A DNA stretch of 64,000 nucleotides from Tiliqua scincoides (taxonomy: Eukaryota; Chordata; Lepidosauria; Squamata; Scincidae), in NCBI RefSeq assembly GCF_035046505.1, contig NC_089827.1:63120856-63184855 (forward strand), given 5' to 3'. A program made the translations under genes and the position numbers. Numbering within the stretch: position 1 is the stretch's first letter; each line of letters starts with the position of its first letter. This document shows positions 43,621 to 55,440 of this stretch, piece after piece. The notes under the pieces were generated by a model. It had not been told where the DNA came from. It did not search any database and worked only from the letters and a program-made list of their open reading frames with translations.

Positions 43621-46113
43621 ACTGCAAATCAATGTAGAGACAATTCTGAACTCGTTACTGCTAGGCAGTGTGGGCATTTAAAAAATGCTACTGAACATTG
43701 CAAAGACTGGATCTATAACACCACAGTGCTAATCTTCACAAACCTGATAGAGTTTAGTTGTATTCTCTATCAGCTATTTAGAATAATAAACAGATATCCT
43801 CTGTTTTTTGATGGCCCACTTTTTGACGATCTGCTCTTTCGATGCTGTGGATGCTCAAGTCCCTTATATGAAGGGGAACAGCTTCCAATGGCAACCATTA
43901 CAGTACAAGCTGACTCAATCACCCCATCATACCAGGTTGGCTTGTTGACAGCTTGGTTGAGTAGCTATCATGATGCTTCATGGGGGTTGTAGTTTCTCCC
44001 TCGCCCGCTGTTCACTTTCTACTATGGGGAGATGCTCTGGAGAAAACTCTTTCTCCCATGGTGCACAGCAGCTACAGAGCTTCATTTTCAGGCCGTGCAA
44101 GCAAAGAATATTAGGAGCTGACTCTGAAGTTGTGTACATTTAGGATTGGGAGTGCATAGGTAGTGCCAGAAAGATGCAAGTGCTCCCCAGTGAAGTAGCT
44201 TGCCTTATGCCCTGTTGCTGGACTTCTGTGATTCTCATGGCCTGATGGATTCCACTTTGCAATGGGTTCCAGTTTTTGACAGTGCTCCTAATCCGTCAAA
44301 TAAGTGGGGGACACCTGTATATGTGCATAGACAAGTGGAGTATAAATCTAACACATAAACTCACTCCAGCATTCTCACAATGGTTTCTTTGCCTGTACTT
44401 CCTTTACCTGTCAAAGTTTGCTCAACAATGTGGCACAGCTTCTATTGGAATATCACTGTTCATTGCTTACTGTTTAAAGACAGTTTACATGCAATAAAAT
44501 CAAGGCCAGTACACCAGAGTATAAGACAGGGTTCTGGTGGGATGTGTGATTAATTGGGAAGAACTGATTGTCAAGGATGACCTTAAGATTACAAAGCAAT
44601 TCTCCATCACTTGCCGTATTAAAACTGATCACATACCAAATTAAGCATCAACATTCTTACATTCATTGTGTTTGATTTTATAAATATATGTACAGTTCTG
44701 CCTAATGGAGTTTACATTTCAAGCTGACAAGATAAAGTGTGGGCAAAGGAAGAGTGATCATCCGAAGATTTAGGATACTGAACCAAAGAGCAATCATATG
44801 ATTTGCTTGAAGTGGAGCAAAATGACTTGAAGGGAAGAACCTGCAGCTGCAGAGATCCATCACCTTGACAATGTCTCTTTTCCTCTGGTTCTATCATGTG
44901 TGCGATACGGAGATCAGATGTGTGCTCCATATATAAAAACAGGGCTCAGTAGTAACATTGCATAAGCCAAGGAGGTCATTGTTTGCTTAATATTATGATA
45001 CTACTTCATCATAGCCTAATTATTATTAACAACAACAGCAATAATAATTAATTAAATGGATCCCTGCCCCCAAAGGGCTCACAAATGAAACAGGTGATCC
45101 ATTCAAGCCATTTGAAACGTCTTGCATATTCCAATCAGTTGACATGGGCATTGATTTCTAAAAGCCTAAGGATAATTATCCTGTTGATTCTTTTAGGATT
45201 TACTATTCAGAAATAAGTGTAAGAGTCCCTGCCTTGCAAAAGATACCAAGGAGGGGGATAGCAAGAGTTTAGCTCTAGGTTCAGCTCTTTCTGTGGGATC
45301 AGGGTTTTACTCTCCAATTACATGTTTACTATGTCGCTACAGCTACTTTTCTACTCATTAATATAACACCAAGAATGCAATTGCAGTAAGTTATTAAATG
45401 CAGTACTTTTACATTACCTTCAGCGACAAGTTTGGACATGTTGATGCTCAGCTCCTATTTGTGGCTTCCTGGAGTGTGCAGGGAATTAATTATTAACCAG
45501 AGGTCATTTTGTTTTCCTGCAGGGAAGTAGGTATTTGTTAAGTCTGGTTAGGCACCTTTTCAGCAAGGGTTTAATTGCCCTTCTCCCCCAAACAGCTCGT
45601 TAAGCTTGCCTTAAACCAGGATTGCAGTAGAGTAATGTCTCCGTTTAATGTGGCTACCCATGCCAATTAGCATGGCAAATGTGATCTTTCTCCACACCAC
45701 ACCAAGCTTGTCTGATGTAACACCCACAGGTGGCCCCTCGCAGCTCCTTCCTTTCTGTTTGTGAATCCGTTCCTTGGATCCCCTTCCATGTCTTTGTGGG
45801 TATCAGAAAGGCCTGATCAAGCCCATCAAAAGTGAAGAGAAGGTGGGAGAATGCCTGTATCTCTACATCTCTATTGCTTCTCCTCTTACAGGATCCAGAG
45901 GTGCCTGGTGGAGTCCACACAGAAGTGGCACAGTCTGGAACTTTGTCTGATGCTGCTTCAGGATCGTACAAAGACAAAAAAGGAAAGGAAACAAACAGCC
46001 ACTTACCACCACACTCCTCTTGGAATTTCTTCCATTATAGTTGTGCAGGAGTTTTGGTTTGATTGTAAGGGACTGCGTGAATGAATGAAGGAGCACCTTC
46101 ATTCATATGGTCC
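43621..46113. other. Repeat-poor stretch, possible conserved noncoding DNA
   Basis: No gene. About 45370-45680 is unique-looking with GGAATTAATTATTAACC and GCCAATTAGCATGGC motifs, a texture seen in noncoding enhancers. The rest shows no recognised feature. Confidence 0.3.
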
Positions 46114-46121
46114 CTGTAAAT

Positions 46122-46477
46122 CAGTGGTTCCCAACCTTTAGGAGCGCACGGATCACTGAGGCAAAAATTGGCATTGTCATGGACCACATGTGGCTGTGGG
46201 TGGCCTGGCTCTACCCTCTCTGGTGGTCTGTCTCCCAAGCGCTCCTCTTCAGACTATCAGATTGGACAGAGAATGGACTGCCCACAGCCACAGTTGACAC
46301 TTAAGTGGTTGTGGCTGCAGGAGGTCTCTACCCTCTTTAGTGGTCTGTGGAAGATTGCTTGCTCAGTAAAACACTGGAAATGATTAAAGTCTATTTTTTT
46401 TTCCTGAACCTCGCAAACCACTTGTCAAGGTCTTGCGGACCACCCGTGGTTCACCGACCACAGGTTGGGAACCAGTG
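46122..46477. mobile_element. hAT-like nonautonomous element
   Basis: Ends CAGTGGTTCCCAACCTTTA and CAGGTTGGGAACCAGTG are inverted repeats. Flanks CTGTAAAT (46114-46121) and CTGTAAAG (46478-46485) agree at 7 of 8 positions. The interior has CATGGACCACATGTGG near the left and CGGACCACCCGTGGTTCACC near the right, and no transposase. Confidence 0.9.
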
Positions 46478-46485
46478 CTGTAAAG

Positions 46486-47500
46486 CAATCCAATTTCCAT
46501 GTTCAAAGTAAGTGCACACAGAATAAGGTAAGGAGGTGGGTAATCCACTTTCTGTATGCTGAAAGTAGATGATGATTGTGGGTTGCATTCGGTGCAGGCT
46601 AGAGGGAATTATGGGTGGTGACAGACTTGGGATAAAGGGCACTGCAACGCTGCTGCCCTCTTGCTCTCCCCACAATCTGTCATGGATGCAATCTGCATTG
46701 CCTTGCCTAATGGATGGGCTGTCCTGTAGTTGGTGCTGGTTTTTCCTGCTTGTTGCCACCAACCAAGTATGCTGCACAGCCCATCTGAGCTGAGGACTCT
46801 TTAGTATGAAATTAACAGTTGGGAGAGTGAGTGTATGTTGTTGATGCCAAACTAAGCAAGGCAAAGTGAAGGTAAGGACAAATGGGCAGGCAACAGAAAC
46901 AAAGCAAAAACAGAAGAGGGCGAGGCACTGTGAGACTTGTGGAGAGAGAAAGAGAAAGAAATTGCCTGCATATTCCTGGAAGGTGCAATTTATGCCTACT
47001 GCTTTGACTTTCTCTCCTCCACTTGTGCTTTTGATCTTCTTCCATCTGGGTTCTGTCCACTGCACTCTACTGAAAAGTGCCTTCATAAAAATAACCAGTG
47101 ATCACCTCACTGTCATTTTGAAAATGAAATGCCACTTTGAAAGCTCTGTGTTCTGTCCTCATTCTCCCCTCAGCTGCTCACTCTTTCTCTGCCCTAGGTT
47201 TCTGTGCCTCTGTCTGCAAACAGTTCTCTTCCTATCCAGTTCTCTTCTTTCCACAGGAGGAAGTTCCTCCTTCTCTTTCCCTCTCTCAGAGCACAGCTCT
47301 GATCGCCTCCGGAGGCTGCAGGTTTGGACTAATCTGGCTCAGCACAGTCCAGGGGACCCACATTGAGCCAGATCCATGGATAGCTAACCTGCAGATACTG
47401 AGGCCCCACCTATATAACCAGGACTAGAAAATTGCCAGCTACAACGAATGCTCACTGTGTTGGTACTAAGTTTCAAATATCCTCTCAGCCCTCTGATGAG
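46486..47500. other. Unannotated stretch
   Basis: No gene recognised. The 211-residue minus-strand frame (46451-47086) overlaps the hAT end and has no domain. Confidence 0.3.
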
Positions 47501-47730
47501 AGCCAGGGTGGTGTAGTGGTTTGGGAGGTGGACTTAGACCTGGAAGACCCAGGTTCAAATCCCCCCTCAGCAACAAAGCTTCTTGGGTGACCTTGGGCCA
47601 GTCACTTTCTCTCAGCCTCACCTACCTCACAGGGTTGTTGTGAGGACAAAAGGAGGGGAGCAGCTGTGTACACCGCCCTGAGCTCTTTGGAGAAAGGGTG
47701 GTATAAAAATGTGAAAAATAAAAAAATAAA
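47501..47730 (+). mobile_element. Sauria-type tRNA SINE
   Basis: The head AGCCAGGGTGGTGTAGTGG contains the A box, and GGTTCAAATCC at 47552-47562 is the B box. The body has TGACCTTGGGCCAGTCAC, TCTCAGCCTCACCTACCTC and CAGGGTTGTTGTGAGGAC. The tail is GAGAAAGGGTGGTATAAAAA with an A-rich end. Possible short duplication ATGAGA on both sides. Sauria SINEs are Pol III-transcribed and mobilised by a LINE sharing their tail. Confidence 0.9.
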
Positions 47731-48805
47731 TGAGATGGCTCCTAAACCTGTTCGTAGAATTACAAATATTTTTCCAGTTGTTTGCACAGCTACAATCCAC
47801 CAGTGTCATAGAACAACTGGCACTAATCCATATAGGGGAGAATAACTATAGTAACTGCTTCTGATTCTACTAATTCTGATTCTACTTTGCATACAGTAGG
47901 TCATAATTTTCGTATGTACATGACCAATGTGGAAAAATAACGAGCTACAGTTTTCTGCCATCAATCCTTCTGCAAAGGGATGTTGTCTTCTAAATTCATT
48001 TAGCTTGTCAAGATGAATTATTGACCCATTCGCCATTTTTTTTTTCCAGAATAAGAGAGGCGATGTGGTAACTGCTGGGCTTGTGCTACTGCAGGTGGAG
48101 TGTTCTGCTCATCCTACAGCTGATCCAGGCATTACAATGCTTCAGACACTCCAGCAGTTCTGTTGAAAAATTGCTATCGCCACTTATATAGCTTCTCTGG
48201 TAAACAAGATCCTCTTCAACAAAATTTGCCCTTGTTCATGCCAGTCTACACCACCAAAGTTCAGAGGAAGAGGGCACATAAAGCTTCTTCTTTCCCCAAA
48301 CAAATTAACTCAGAGCTTACAGGCAAAAGCCACAAGTGCTGATGCCCCCCTCTCAGTCATCATAGTCAATGAGTACAAGTGACTCTCTTCACTTTTTTTT
48401 TTTTTTTTTAAATTTCCGGCACTACATCACAAAAACAGCCCTCTCCAGCCAATACTGATAGCTGTGCTTTCCATTTTGATTAAAGCCATTCTTTGGGGGG
48501 AAAAAAACATACAATCAAAATAAAGATGGTGCATGAATGAATGTGGCACTAACCTGGTACACACATGAACAAATTAGAAGTGACTGTTGCAACCGCTGAC
48601 CCTGGGATGTGTCTATTTTCATCAAATCTGAAAAGTGACCGACAAGCAGATTTTCTTTGCTTCACAGATCACTTTTGGAACTCCTCAGAGCAGGTGCTCT
48701 GTGCACAAGTCAACTAAGAAAGGTGCAGCGTGACCTTACCTCCTCCCTTGAGACAAATGCAACTGATTAGTGTTCTCCCCAAAAGACCATTAGGAGTATT
48801 CATTA
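47731..48805. other. Unannotated stretch
   Basis: No gene. A 17-bp T run lies at 48393-48409. Confidence 0.35.
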
Positions 48806-49027
48806 TGGCATGATCCTATCCCCCTTCTGGGCCAGTGGAGTATGTGGTCTGCCACTACAGACCATCAAAAACTTGCTGAAAAGTACGTTGAGATAGCGCA
48901 GGTCACAGTGTTTGCTGTGGGAAGGTCTGCACCACCCTACAGGTGCCAGTTCAAGGCAGCAGCATGGGCTGGACCAGGAAAGTTACTGCCGGGGAGTGCA
49001 GGGACAGGGGAAGGGGGAACATAAGAA

Positions 49028-49142
49028 CATAACATAAAAACATAAGAACAGCCCCACTGGATCAGGCCATAGGCCCATCTAGTCCAGCTTCCTGTATCAC
49101 ACAGTGGCCCACCAAATGCCCCAGGGAGCACACCAGATAACA
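49028..49142 (-). mobile_element. CR1 3' end, first of a tandem pair
   Basis: On the plus strand it reads AACATAAGAACAGCCCCACT, GGCCATAGGCCCATCTAGTC and ACCAAATGCCCCAGGGAGC, the complement of the 29.1 kb tail. Confidence 0.8.
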
Positions 49143-49171
49143 AGAGACTTGCAAGGCTTCCTGGGAATTGT

Positions 49172-49340
49172 AGTTAAGAACATAAGAACAGCCCCACTGG
49201 ATCAGGCCATAGGCCCATCTAGTCCAGCTTCCTGTATCTTACAGCGGCCCACCAAATGCCCCAGGGAGCACACCAGATAACAAGAGACCTCATCCTGGTG
49301 CCCTCCCTTGCATCTGGCATTCTGACATAACCCATTTCTA
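49172..49340 (-). mobile_element. CR1 3' end, second of a tandem pair
   Basis: Same family and orientation, longer: it continues through AGACCTCATCCTGGTGCCC and ACATAACCCATTTCTAA. The pair is separated by about 30 bp of other sequence. Confidence 0.8.
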
Positions 49341-49692
49341 AGGGGAGGGTGGGGGGGGAGAATGGGACAGGGGGAGGATGGCTGTGGGGTGGGTGAAGAG
49401 CAGATAAACTCCGGGAGGGAGGCAAGATCGCTGGCACTGGTACGCACTGTATCCTATCCCCCTTCTGGGGCCTGGTCTGCCGACATGAGATAACACAGAC
49501 TTGTGTCAGTGATTTCACTTCTGCTGGCCCAAGTTGCCCATTGCGGTTGCTGGGGCTTACCCTGGTGTAAGGGAACAAATGTTTCCTTACTTTCTGGAGA
49601 CCTCCAGCAGCTGAAATTCCCCCACAGGATGCAGTGGGTGGTGTACTGGAGTCATTGTATCAGTGCAGGGACATTTAGCTAGGATTGGGCTG

Positions 49693-50401
49693 TCAGATAT
49701 ATTTACATGTGGGCTCTTAATCCTGTGGCTCCAGAATTTGTGTGGGACTGTGATTGCAGTTACAGAATCCTGCCCAATTCACTGGCCAGTATAATGTTCC
49801 TTACAAGTGGGCCACCTCCAGCTCTTTCTGCAAATGAGGTCCATTCGACTGTAGTCAACCTAACCTATAAGGACTGCCCTATTTCCTAAGATATGAATTC
49901 TTGATGCAATCTACTACAGTTCCCCACAGAGGGTTCCCCACAGAGCATAAAAATCCTGAGCTTCTCTTCTAGACTTGCCACACTCAAGCCATCCCTGTGA
50001 TGGGATGCAGTGGGTCTTCCGCATGCAGTGAGGCTCCTTTCCTCATGGTTGGACCTTGATTGGCCCGAGACATGCTAGTCCCAGCCTCCTGGTCCTTCTT
50101 TTATGGCAGGCATGGCCTCCATTTCTGGGTTCTCCTAAGTGTCACTGTCTTGGGTATGGCAAGATCTCATGAGATTTTTCAGGTTCTTCATTGGGGATTT
50201 TTCGCAAGATCTTGGCAGAGTGTTGACAGCCCCATCAGGCTCCACCAGCACAGTCATTTTGGTGCCGCCACCCTGATGGTGTCACCTGGTGTGGTCCACA
50301 CCCCCCCCTAGTGACACCAATGTTCACAGCCATCCAATGGTATTAGGAAATATGGAAATTAGCTATGATGGACAAATGCATACAGCAAATTCATATGGCT
50401 A
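49693..50401. other. Unannotated stretch
   Basis: No gene recognised. Two adjacent GTTCCCCACAGAG copies lie at 49919-49940. Confidence 0.3.
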
Positions 50402-50800
50402 TGACCCAATCCTATCCTTATGGTTCACTGGCATTCAATGAGGTAAGTCGTTGAGGCAGCCTCTCTGTGGTTTTCTGACAGTGGTGGGACAAAAAAGGGG
50501 TGGATTGCAGCAGGATGGGGTTGATTGTGGCAGCACTGGCATCCACTGTATCCAACCACCCCTCCCCCTGCCCTGGCATGAGCCTAACATGTCCCCAGCA
50601 GGCTCCTCAAATCTTCTCTAGCAAAAGAACTGGTGTAGATCTGGGGAGTCCCATAGGGGATCAGGCAGAGGCTGGGGAGTTAAGTGTTTCTTTATTTCTC
50701 TTGGCCAGGCTGGTCCCTGCTGGCACACAGGATACAGTGGCCACTGCACCGGTGGCCTTGCCTGCACGCTGGCATGGGATCGAAATGGGCTGTTATTGGA
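50402..50800. mobile_element. Family E-like DNA element
   Basis: Starts GACCCAATCCTATCC and ends near GGGCTGTTATTGGA. It contains GTAGATCTGGGGAGTCCC and GGGGATCAGGCAGAGGCTGG, similar to 40.4 kb. Boundaries are approximate. Confidence 0.45.
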
Positions 50801-51324
50801 TTCACTCGCTCTAAGACTTTTATTGGCAGGTGGCATTGAAATCTCACAAGCAAATGATCGATCCATTAGGCATACAGCCAAGGGCCATGCTTTGTTTCAC
50901 TCAGTTGTACTTATCTCTTACTATTCTTATCTTAATTATGCTATGAATAGCACTCTGCTCTTCACAGCTGTCATGCGTTTAATCCCAGTCTTGCCATACT
51001 ATCATTTTTTGAAATTAAATATGAAATATGAATGTCTATATATGCACAATAATACCAGTACAAACATAATTTAGCTATTTAAATAAGACAGCAAATTAGA
51101 CAAGCATACCATCATCTAAAAACACGCTCAGATCAAGCCACATAAACAGGACTGTATGTCAACTGTTTAAGTATCAATGTCAACAGCATGATGTCACTGA
51201 GGAGGGTCAAGATGGAGCACTGTGCTGGCATTTCTACTACAGCCACAGCAGCAATAGCACCCAGGTGTTGTCTTTGAACAGAGCTGAGAAGCGGTGTCAG
51301 GCTCAACAGGAAACAAACTTTGTT
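50801..51324. other. Unannotated AT-rich stretch
   Basis: No feature recognised. Confidence 0.3.
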
Positions 51325-51490
51325 TGCCTAGGGGCATAGGAGTTGGATGGGATAGAGGACAGATGAATACGAGAAGGAAGGGTACAGCTGAAGATGCAGC
51401 TGAAGAGGGGAGAAGGTAAGCTTGTGGAATGGGTGCTTGTTCATTTCAAAGGATGAGGTGCTCTGGAGTCATAGGCAGTGGACCTGTAAC
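51325..51490 (+). repeat. Diverged local duplication, copy 1
   Basis: AGAGGACAGATGAATACGAG, GAAGGGTACAG, GGAATGGGTGCTTGTTCATT and GAGTCATAGGCAGTGGAC match 52110-52272 in the same order, with gaps. Confidence 0.65.
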
Positions 51491-51956
51491 TTATTTCTGT
51501 GTAAACATGCACTGGACTTTTATCCCACCTTTTCGTTTATAGACACTTGTTTTAAATTATTGCAACCCACTCCAAGAGTTGGGGATGAAATGTATTTCAT
51601 TTAAAAGTGCTCAATAAATTTCAAAGTAAAAATAAGTGGCAGGAGGAAGACAAACACTCTAAAGAAGACATTTGATTGCTGTTATTGCTATGGTTGCATA
51701 GTATTAATGGCACGCTGCTATGGGCAGAGTGTCAGGACAAGCCCAGGGCAAGGGTCCCTCAGGCTCCGCCCTTGTTTCACCTCTAACTGAATCCCTAAAC
51801 AATTGACCACATCCTGGGTCAGAATAGCAGTGATTCTGAAGTGTGCACTATCTCAGTTTCGGACCAAGAAGGGGAAGTCTAAGGATTTTCTGCCCAAGAA
51901 AATACATGTGAGATTCTTTGGGTTCTTGGCTGTGCATATTGCAAAGATTTGGAATA

Positions 51957-52072
51957 ATCTCGGAAGCTAAGCAGGGTCAGGCCTGGTTAGTACTTGGATG
52001 GGAGACCGCATGGGAATACCAGGTGCTATAGGCTTATACCATAGTCTTTCGAGACTGAAGGTTGCCAACCAA
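51957..52072 (+). mobile_element. 5S-rRNA-derived SINE with LINE tail, copy 2
   Basis: It follows 5S rRNA from ATCTCGGAAGCTAAGCAGGG through GGGAGACCGCATGGGAATAC to GTGCTATAGGCTT, then continues ATACCATAGTCTTTCGAGAC and TGAAGGTTGCCAACCAA. The last part is shared with the first copy and with the LINE end at 21.3 kb. It is cut at about 5S nucleotide 41. Confidence 0.85.
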
Positions 52073-52099
52073 TGGAGCTGATCTCTTAAATGAAGATGT

Positions 52100-52275
52100 T
52101 TGATAGGGGCAAACATAGGGGAGGTTGGCTCAGTGTTTGCTAGGGGACAGATGAATAAGAAAGGGAAGGGTACAGATGAATAGGAGGGAAGAAGATAAGT
52201 CTGGATCATGTCCCCTCTGGGGAAGGAATGGGCGTTTGGTCATTTCACTGGATGAGGGGCCCTGGAGACAGAGGC
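52100..52275 (+). repeat. Diverged local duplication, copy 2
   Basis: GGGGACAGATGAATAAGAAA, GGGAAGGGTACAG, GGAATGGGCGTTTGGTCATT and GAGACAGAGGCAGTGGAC are collinear with 51325-51490. The second 5S-derived SINE lies between the copies. Confidence 0.65.
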
Positions 52276-54186
52276 AGTGGACACATCACATTGCATGTCA
52301 GTCAAAGCATGCATTAAAATGCTGTTTTAAGGGAAACTGAAAGTTCCACCAACACATAGAAACTCAATTCTTTCTGCTACAATTAAAAAACAGCAAAGGA
52401 ACTTACTGTAAATGTATGACCCGCTCATGCAAGACTATTGCAAAAGGGCTTTCCCTGCTTTCAAAGAAGGGCCCCTCTTGCGATTCTGAATCTGTTGAAG
52501 CTGGCCTTGCAATATACTTTCACGGGACTGACAACAAATAAAATATTCTGCCACTTACAGCACTCCTTTGTTGACAGTGTAATTATGGTTATCCTTGCTT
52601 CAGGCTTCTTGTTTGTTTTCCACCAGGCGGGTAGCCTTGGAGAATTTATGCATCCAACAAATGGATCAGTGGTTTCTTGAACATTAAATAAAAATAGGAT
52701 TGGCATTAGATAATGGTCTCCTTCCAAGTCACTTTCTGTCTTCTCTGTTGCCGTCTCAAAATTCAGAAATTCTGGGATGGATGAATAAAACTCAGGAATT
52801 TTTCTGCAAAGAGTTGTTGGTTGAAATAAAATAAATTAAGAAGTAAACAGTCTCCTGCATTTCAATAATGACCACTGAATTGCTAAACTAGAGCTGAAAT
52901 GTTATTAATGGTGGGTGGATATTTGTTTACTAATGATTAAATTCACAGCTCTGAATATGACCTTTATCTGATTAGTCCTCTGAGCTTTCTTATTTGGGTT
53001 CCTCACTAACTGGTAGCTTAGCTTCTTTCAGCATTTGGCCATTGAACTCCTTGGGTTGTATGACACAAATTAAATCAACCACTGTGTCCCATACTTTAAA
53101 AAGATGCAAGAGTTTGCAAACTCAGAGGAAGCGGGTGACAAATGACTAAAGATCCTATCATCCATAACTACAAAATATTAACAATGGTCCAAGTTCACAA
53201 TCACAATGAAACTATACTTCTTTTCATGTCTGAAATTATTTCTGGTACTCATTTCAGCAGTGTTAGAAGCTCTGGCAAGGAAAGGATCATTGTCTCAACC
53301 TGAAAGACAGTGAACACCCACAAGTCCCATTAGCTTTAACAAGGGCCTCGGCCATTTTTGGGCCCAAGGCGTTTCAATATCTGAACAAAACGAACCATTT
53401 GTGGCCTTTTCAATTACCAAGTTCACTGACAGTCCATAATACTTTGAGAAAGAAGTAGGGGATTTTTTTTTGGGTACAAAATCAGGGTCATGGCAGTAAA
53501 GCTGCGTACACGTTGGACAACATATCTATTTAAAACATCTCTGCTGTATCTTATTTTCACTGAGAACTGATATCACTTCTGATCAAGAGACAGCATCTTC
53601 ATCTCTGACATGAAGCATTTGACATGACTTTTGCCTTTTCTTCCACGGGTTTAATTGTGTAGCAAATTGTTCTTCGGCCTCCTCATATGTGGTCTTATTT
53701 GAGGACTCGGCTTTCCACCGGTCATCTGTCTTCTTCCATCACAGTGTGTTCTTTATCTTCCTGAGCAGGAAGGAAATAGTTCTACAAAAGGCGATGAGTT
53801 CCTTATCTTCCTGTACTTGATAATTTGTAAAATGAATGGTGCCACATCTTACACCAACCCTCAGGAGGTATCCATTTGCTATGGAAAACCTTTTTACTGC
53901 ATCAGGGCTGGTTGTGGTCACTCAGTGGTGAGGGGCAAGTGCTTTGCGAATGCCCCCAAACACAGGTCTGCTCGCTATTCGTTTCATACACTTCAGCTGC
54001 ACATTTGCCAGGGACAGTTCCTATAGTCTGGTGCCTGTACCTGGTGAATCCCTGTCACTTTGTCATTTTTTTTTCCATGGGGGGATGCTTTATTAGAAGT
54101 GTGAATTGCTCAAATGTTGTTTTCCAGGTTTCAGCCCTTACCCCTGAGTCTCTAAAAGGGTGGAGGGGGAAGCAGACGCCTCTTGG
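52276..54186. other. Unannotated stretch
   Basis: No gene recognised. Minus-strand frames near 52461-52727 and 53739-53921 are open but match nothing I know. The DNA is otherwise repeat-poor. Confidence 0.3.
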
Positions 54187-54194
54187 CTCTCGCA

Positions 54195-54287
54195 CAGGAG
54201 TCTCCAAACCTTTTAGGCCACATCATATATCTTAACATGGTATCAAGGGCTGAATGTGGCCCATGGGCTGGGGTTTGGAGACCCCTG
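54195..54287. mobile_element. Small hAT-like element
   Basis: Only 93 bp: ends CAGGAGTCTCCAAACCTTTT and GGGTTTGGAGACCCCTG. Flanks CTCTCGCA (54187-54194) and CTCTAGCA (54288-54295) agree at 7 of 8 positions. It is an internally deleted relative of 23758-24101. Confidence 0.85.
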
Positions 54288-54295
54288 CTCTAGCA

Positions 54296-55228
54296 CAAGC
54301 AAATGGGCATCACCTACCACTTTATATGCTGGGTGGGCAAAGTCTATTTTGAATTGTAGGACAATTGTCTGAAAATTGTAGGAAAATTGTCAATTTCGAT
54401 GATACATCTTAGACCAGAACAAACGTCCTTTGGGCTTTTCAACCTGTGGTGGGCAAGAGTAAACAAATGCAAAACAACAGACAGAATAGAGACTTCACCA
54501 CAGTGGAAGGGTTTGGGGCAGTGATTTATTGTGAGAGAAGAGGGATGCCACCAGTGTGTCTATTGTTTCATCTGCAAAATGTTTTGAGAATATGTCATTT
54601 TCACATGTTCTATTATTTATTGTTGTACAGTAATTGTTATGGAATTAAAGCATGGGTTTTGGAGTTATGGTGATCAGTATTAGGCCAACTGATTTCTTCG
54701 ATGCAGAATCTTTGAATTCCCATAGGCAGAAGGCTGCCTGATAGCAGGAAATGATACCCAGGCTTGGCATCTAAGCAATACCTGACTGGAGATTAACAAA
54801 AGGGGGATAACAAATACTAATGACCCAAAAAGATTCTGACTAGGAGGCTTCCTAAGTCAGTAGGGCCCCTGGACTGAGGTGTGAAAAAGTCAGGTGGCTC
54901 ATCTAGCCCTTGTGGTCAAGGTGTAAGACAAAAAGGCAGAGTGAGCTAACAGATTTTGGAAGAAGCGGGGGCGGGGGGAGGAAAGACAGGAACTGGAAGC
55001 CAAAAGGAAGAGCTGGCAGCTGATATCCTGTGGTGTATAGTTGAATGTGGCACCCAGTTGAGCAGCAAGTGAAGCACCACCTACCAGCTAGAGAATGGAG
55101 CAATGGCCAAAGAAATGTTTGGCTGTTGCTTGCTCCTAGCTGTTGGCAGACCCAGCTGGTAAAAGTCAGCTGGGGAATGGTGGGGCTGATACCAGCATGT
55201 AACAGTGGCTGAAAAGACCCATGGGGAG
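54296..55228. other. Unannotated stretch
   Basis: No gene recognised. It may belong, at its right part, with the purine-rich region and repeat block that follow. Confidence 0.3.
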
Positions 55229-55440
55229 GAGGAGAGAGAGAGAAAAGTGGAGACGAACAGTAGAAAAAGAACAGAAGAAAGGAAGACGAAAGAGCTGAAG
55301 GAGGGCCAACAGAAAGGGGGAAGGCAGGAAGGACAGGAGAAGGATCAAGCTGCAGGACAGGAAAAGAAAGGGCTTGGCAGAGGGGAGGAAAGAAAAAGAA
55401 GGGAGGGAAAAAAAGGAGGAAAGTGGGGAAAGAGGAGGTA
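55229..55440 (+). repeat. Purine-rich tract
   Basis: About 210 bp almost entirely of A and G, encoding a charged K/E/R/G-rich frame of 83 residues that is most simply explained by composition. Confidence 0.75.

Larger units (their letters stand above)
48806..49692. mobile_element. Family E-like DNA element interrupted by CR1 ends
   Basis: The left end ATGATCCTATCCCCCTTCTG and the right end TAGCTAGGATTGGGCTGTCA flank a composite. ATCCTATCCCCCTTCTGGG occurs at 48809 and again at 49450, so two related elements or a duplication may be present. GTAAGGGAACAAATGTTTCC (49566-49585) is the family's central palindrome. CR1 tails lie within. Confidence 0.5.

Noticed and set aside
46451-47086. 211-residue minus-strand frame
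   Set aside because: It begins in or near an hAT end, contains low-complexity hydrophobic runs and has no family signature.
52440-54030. Minus-strand pieces that read like exons
   Set aside because: No domain recognised, no consistent splice sites seen by eye, and the frames do not connect.
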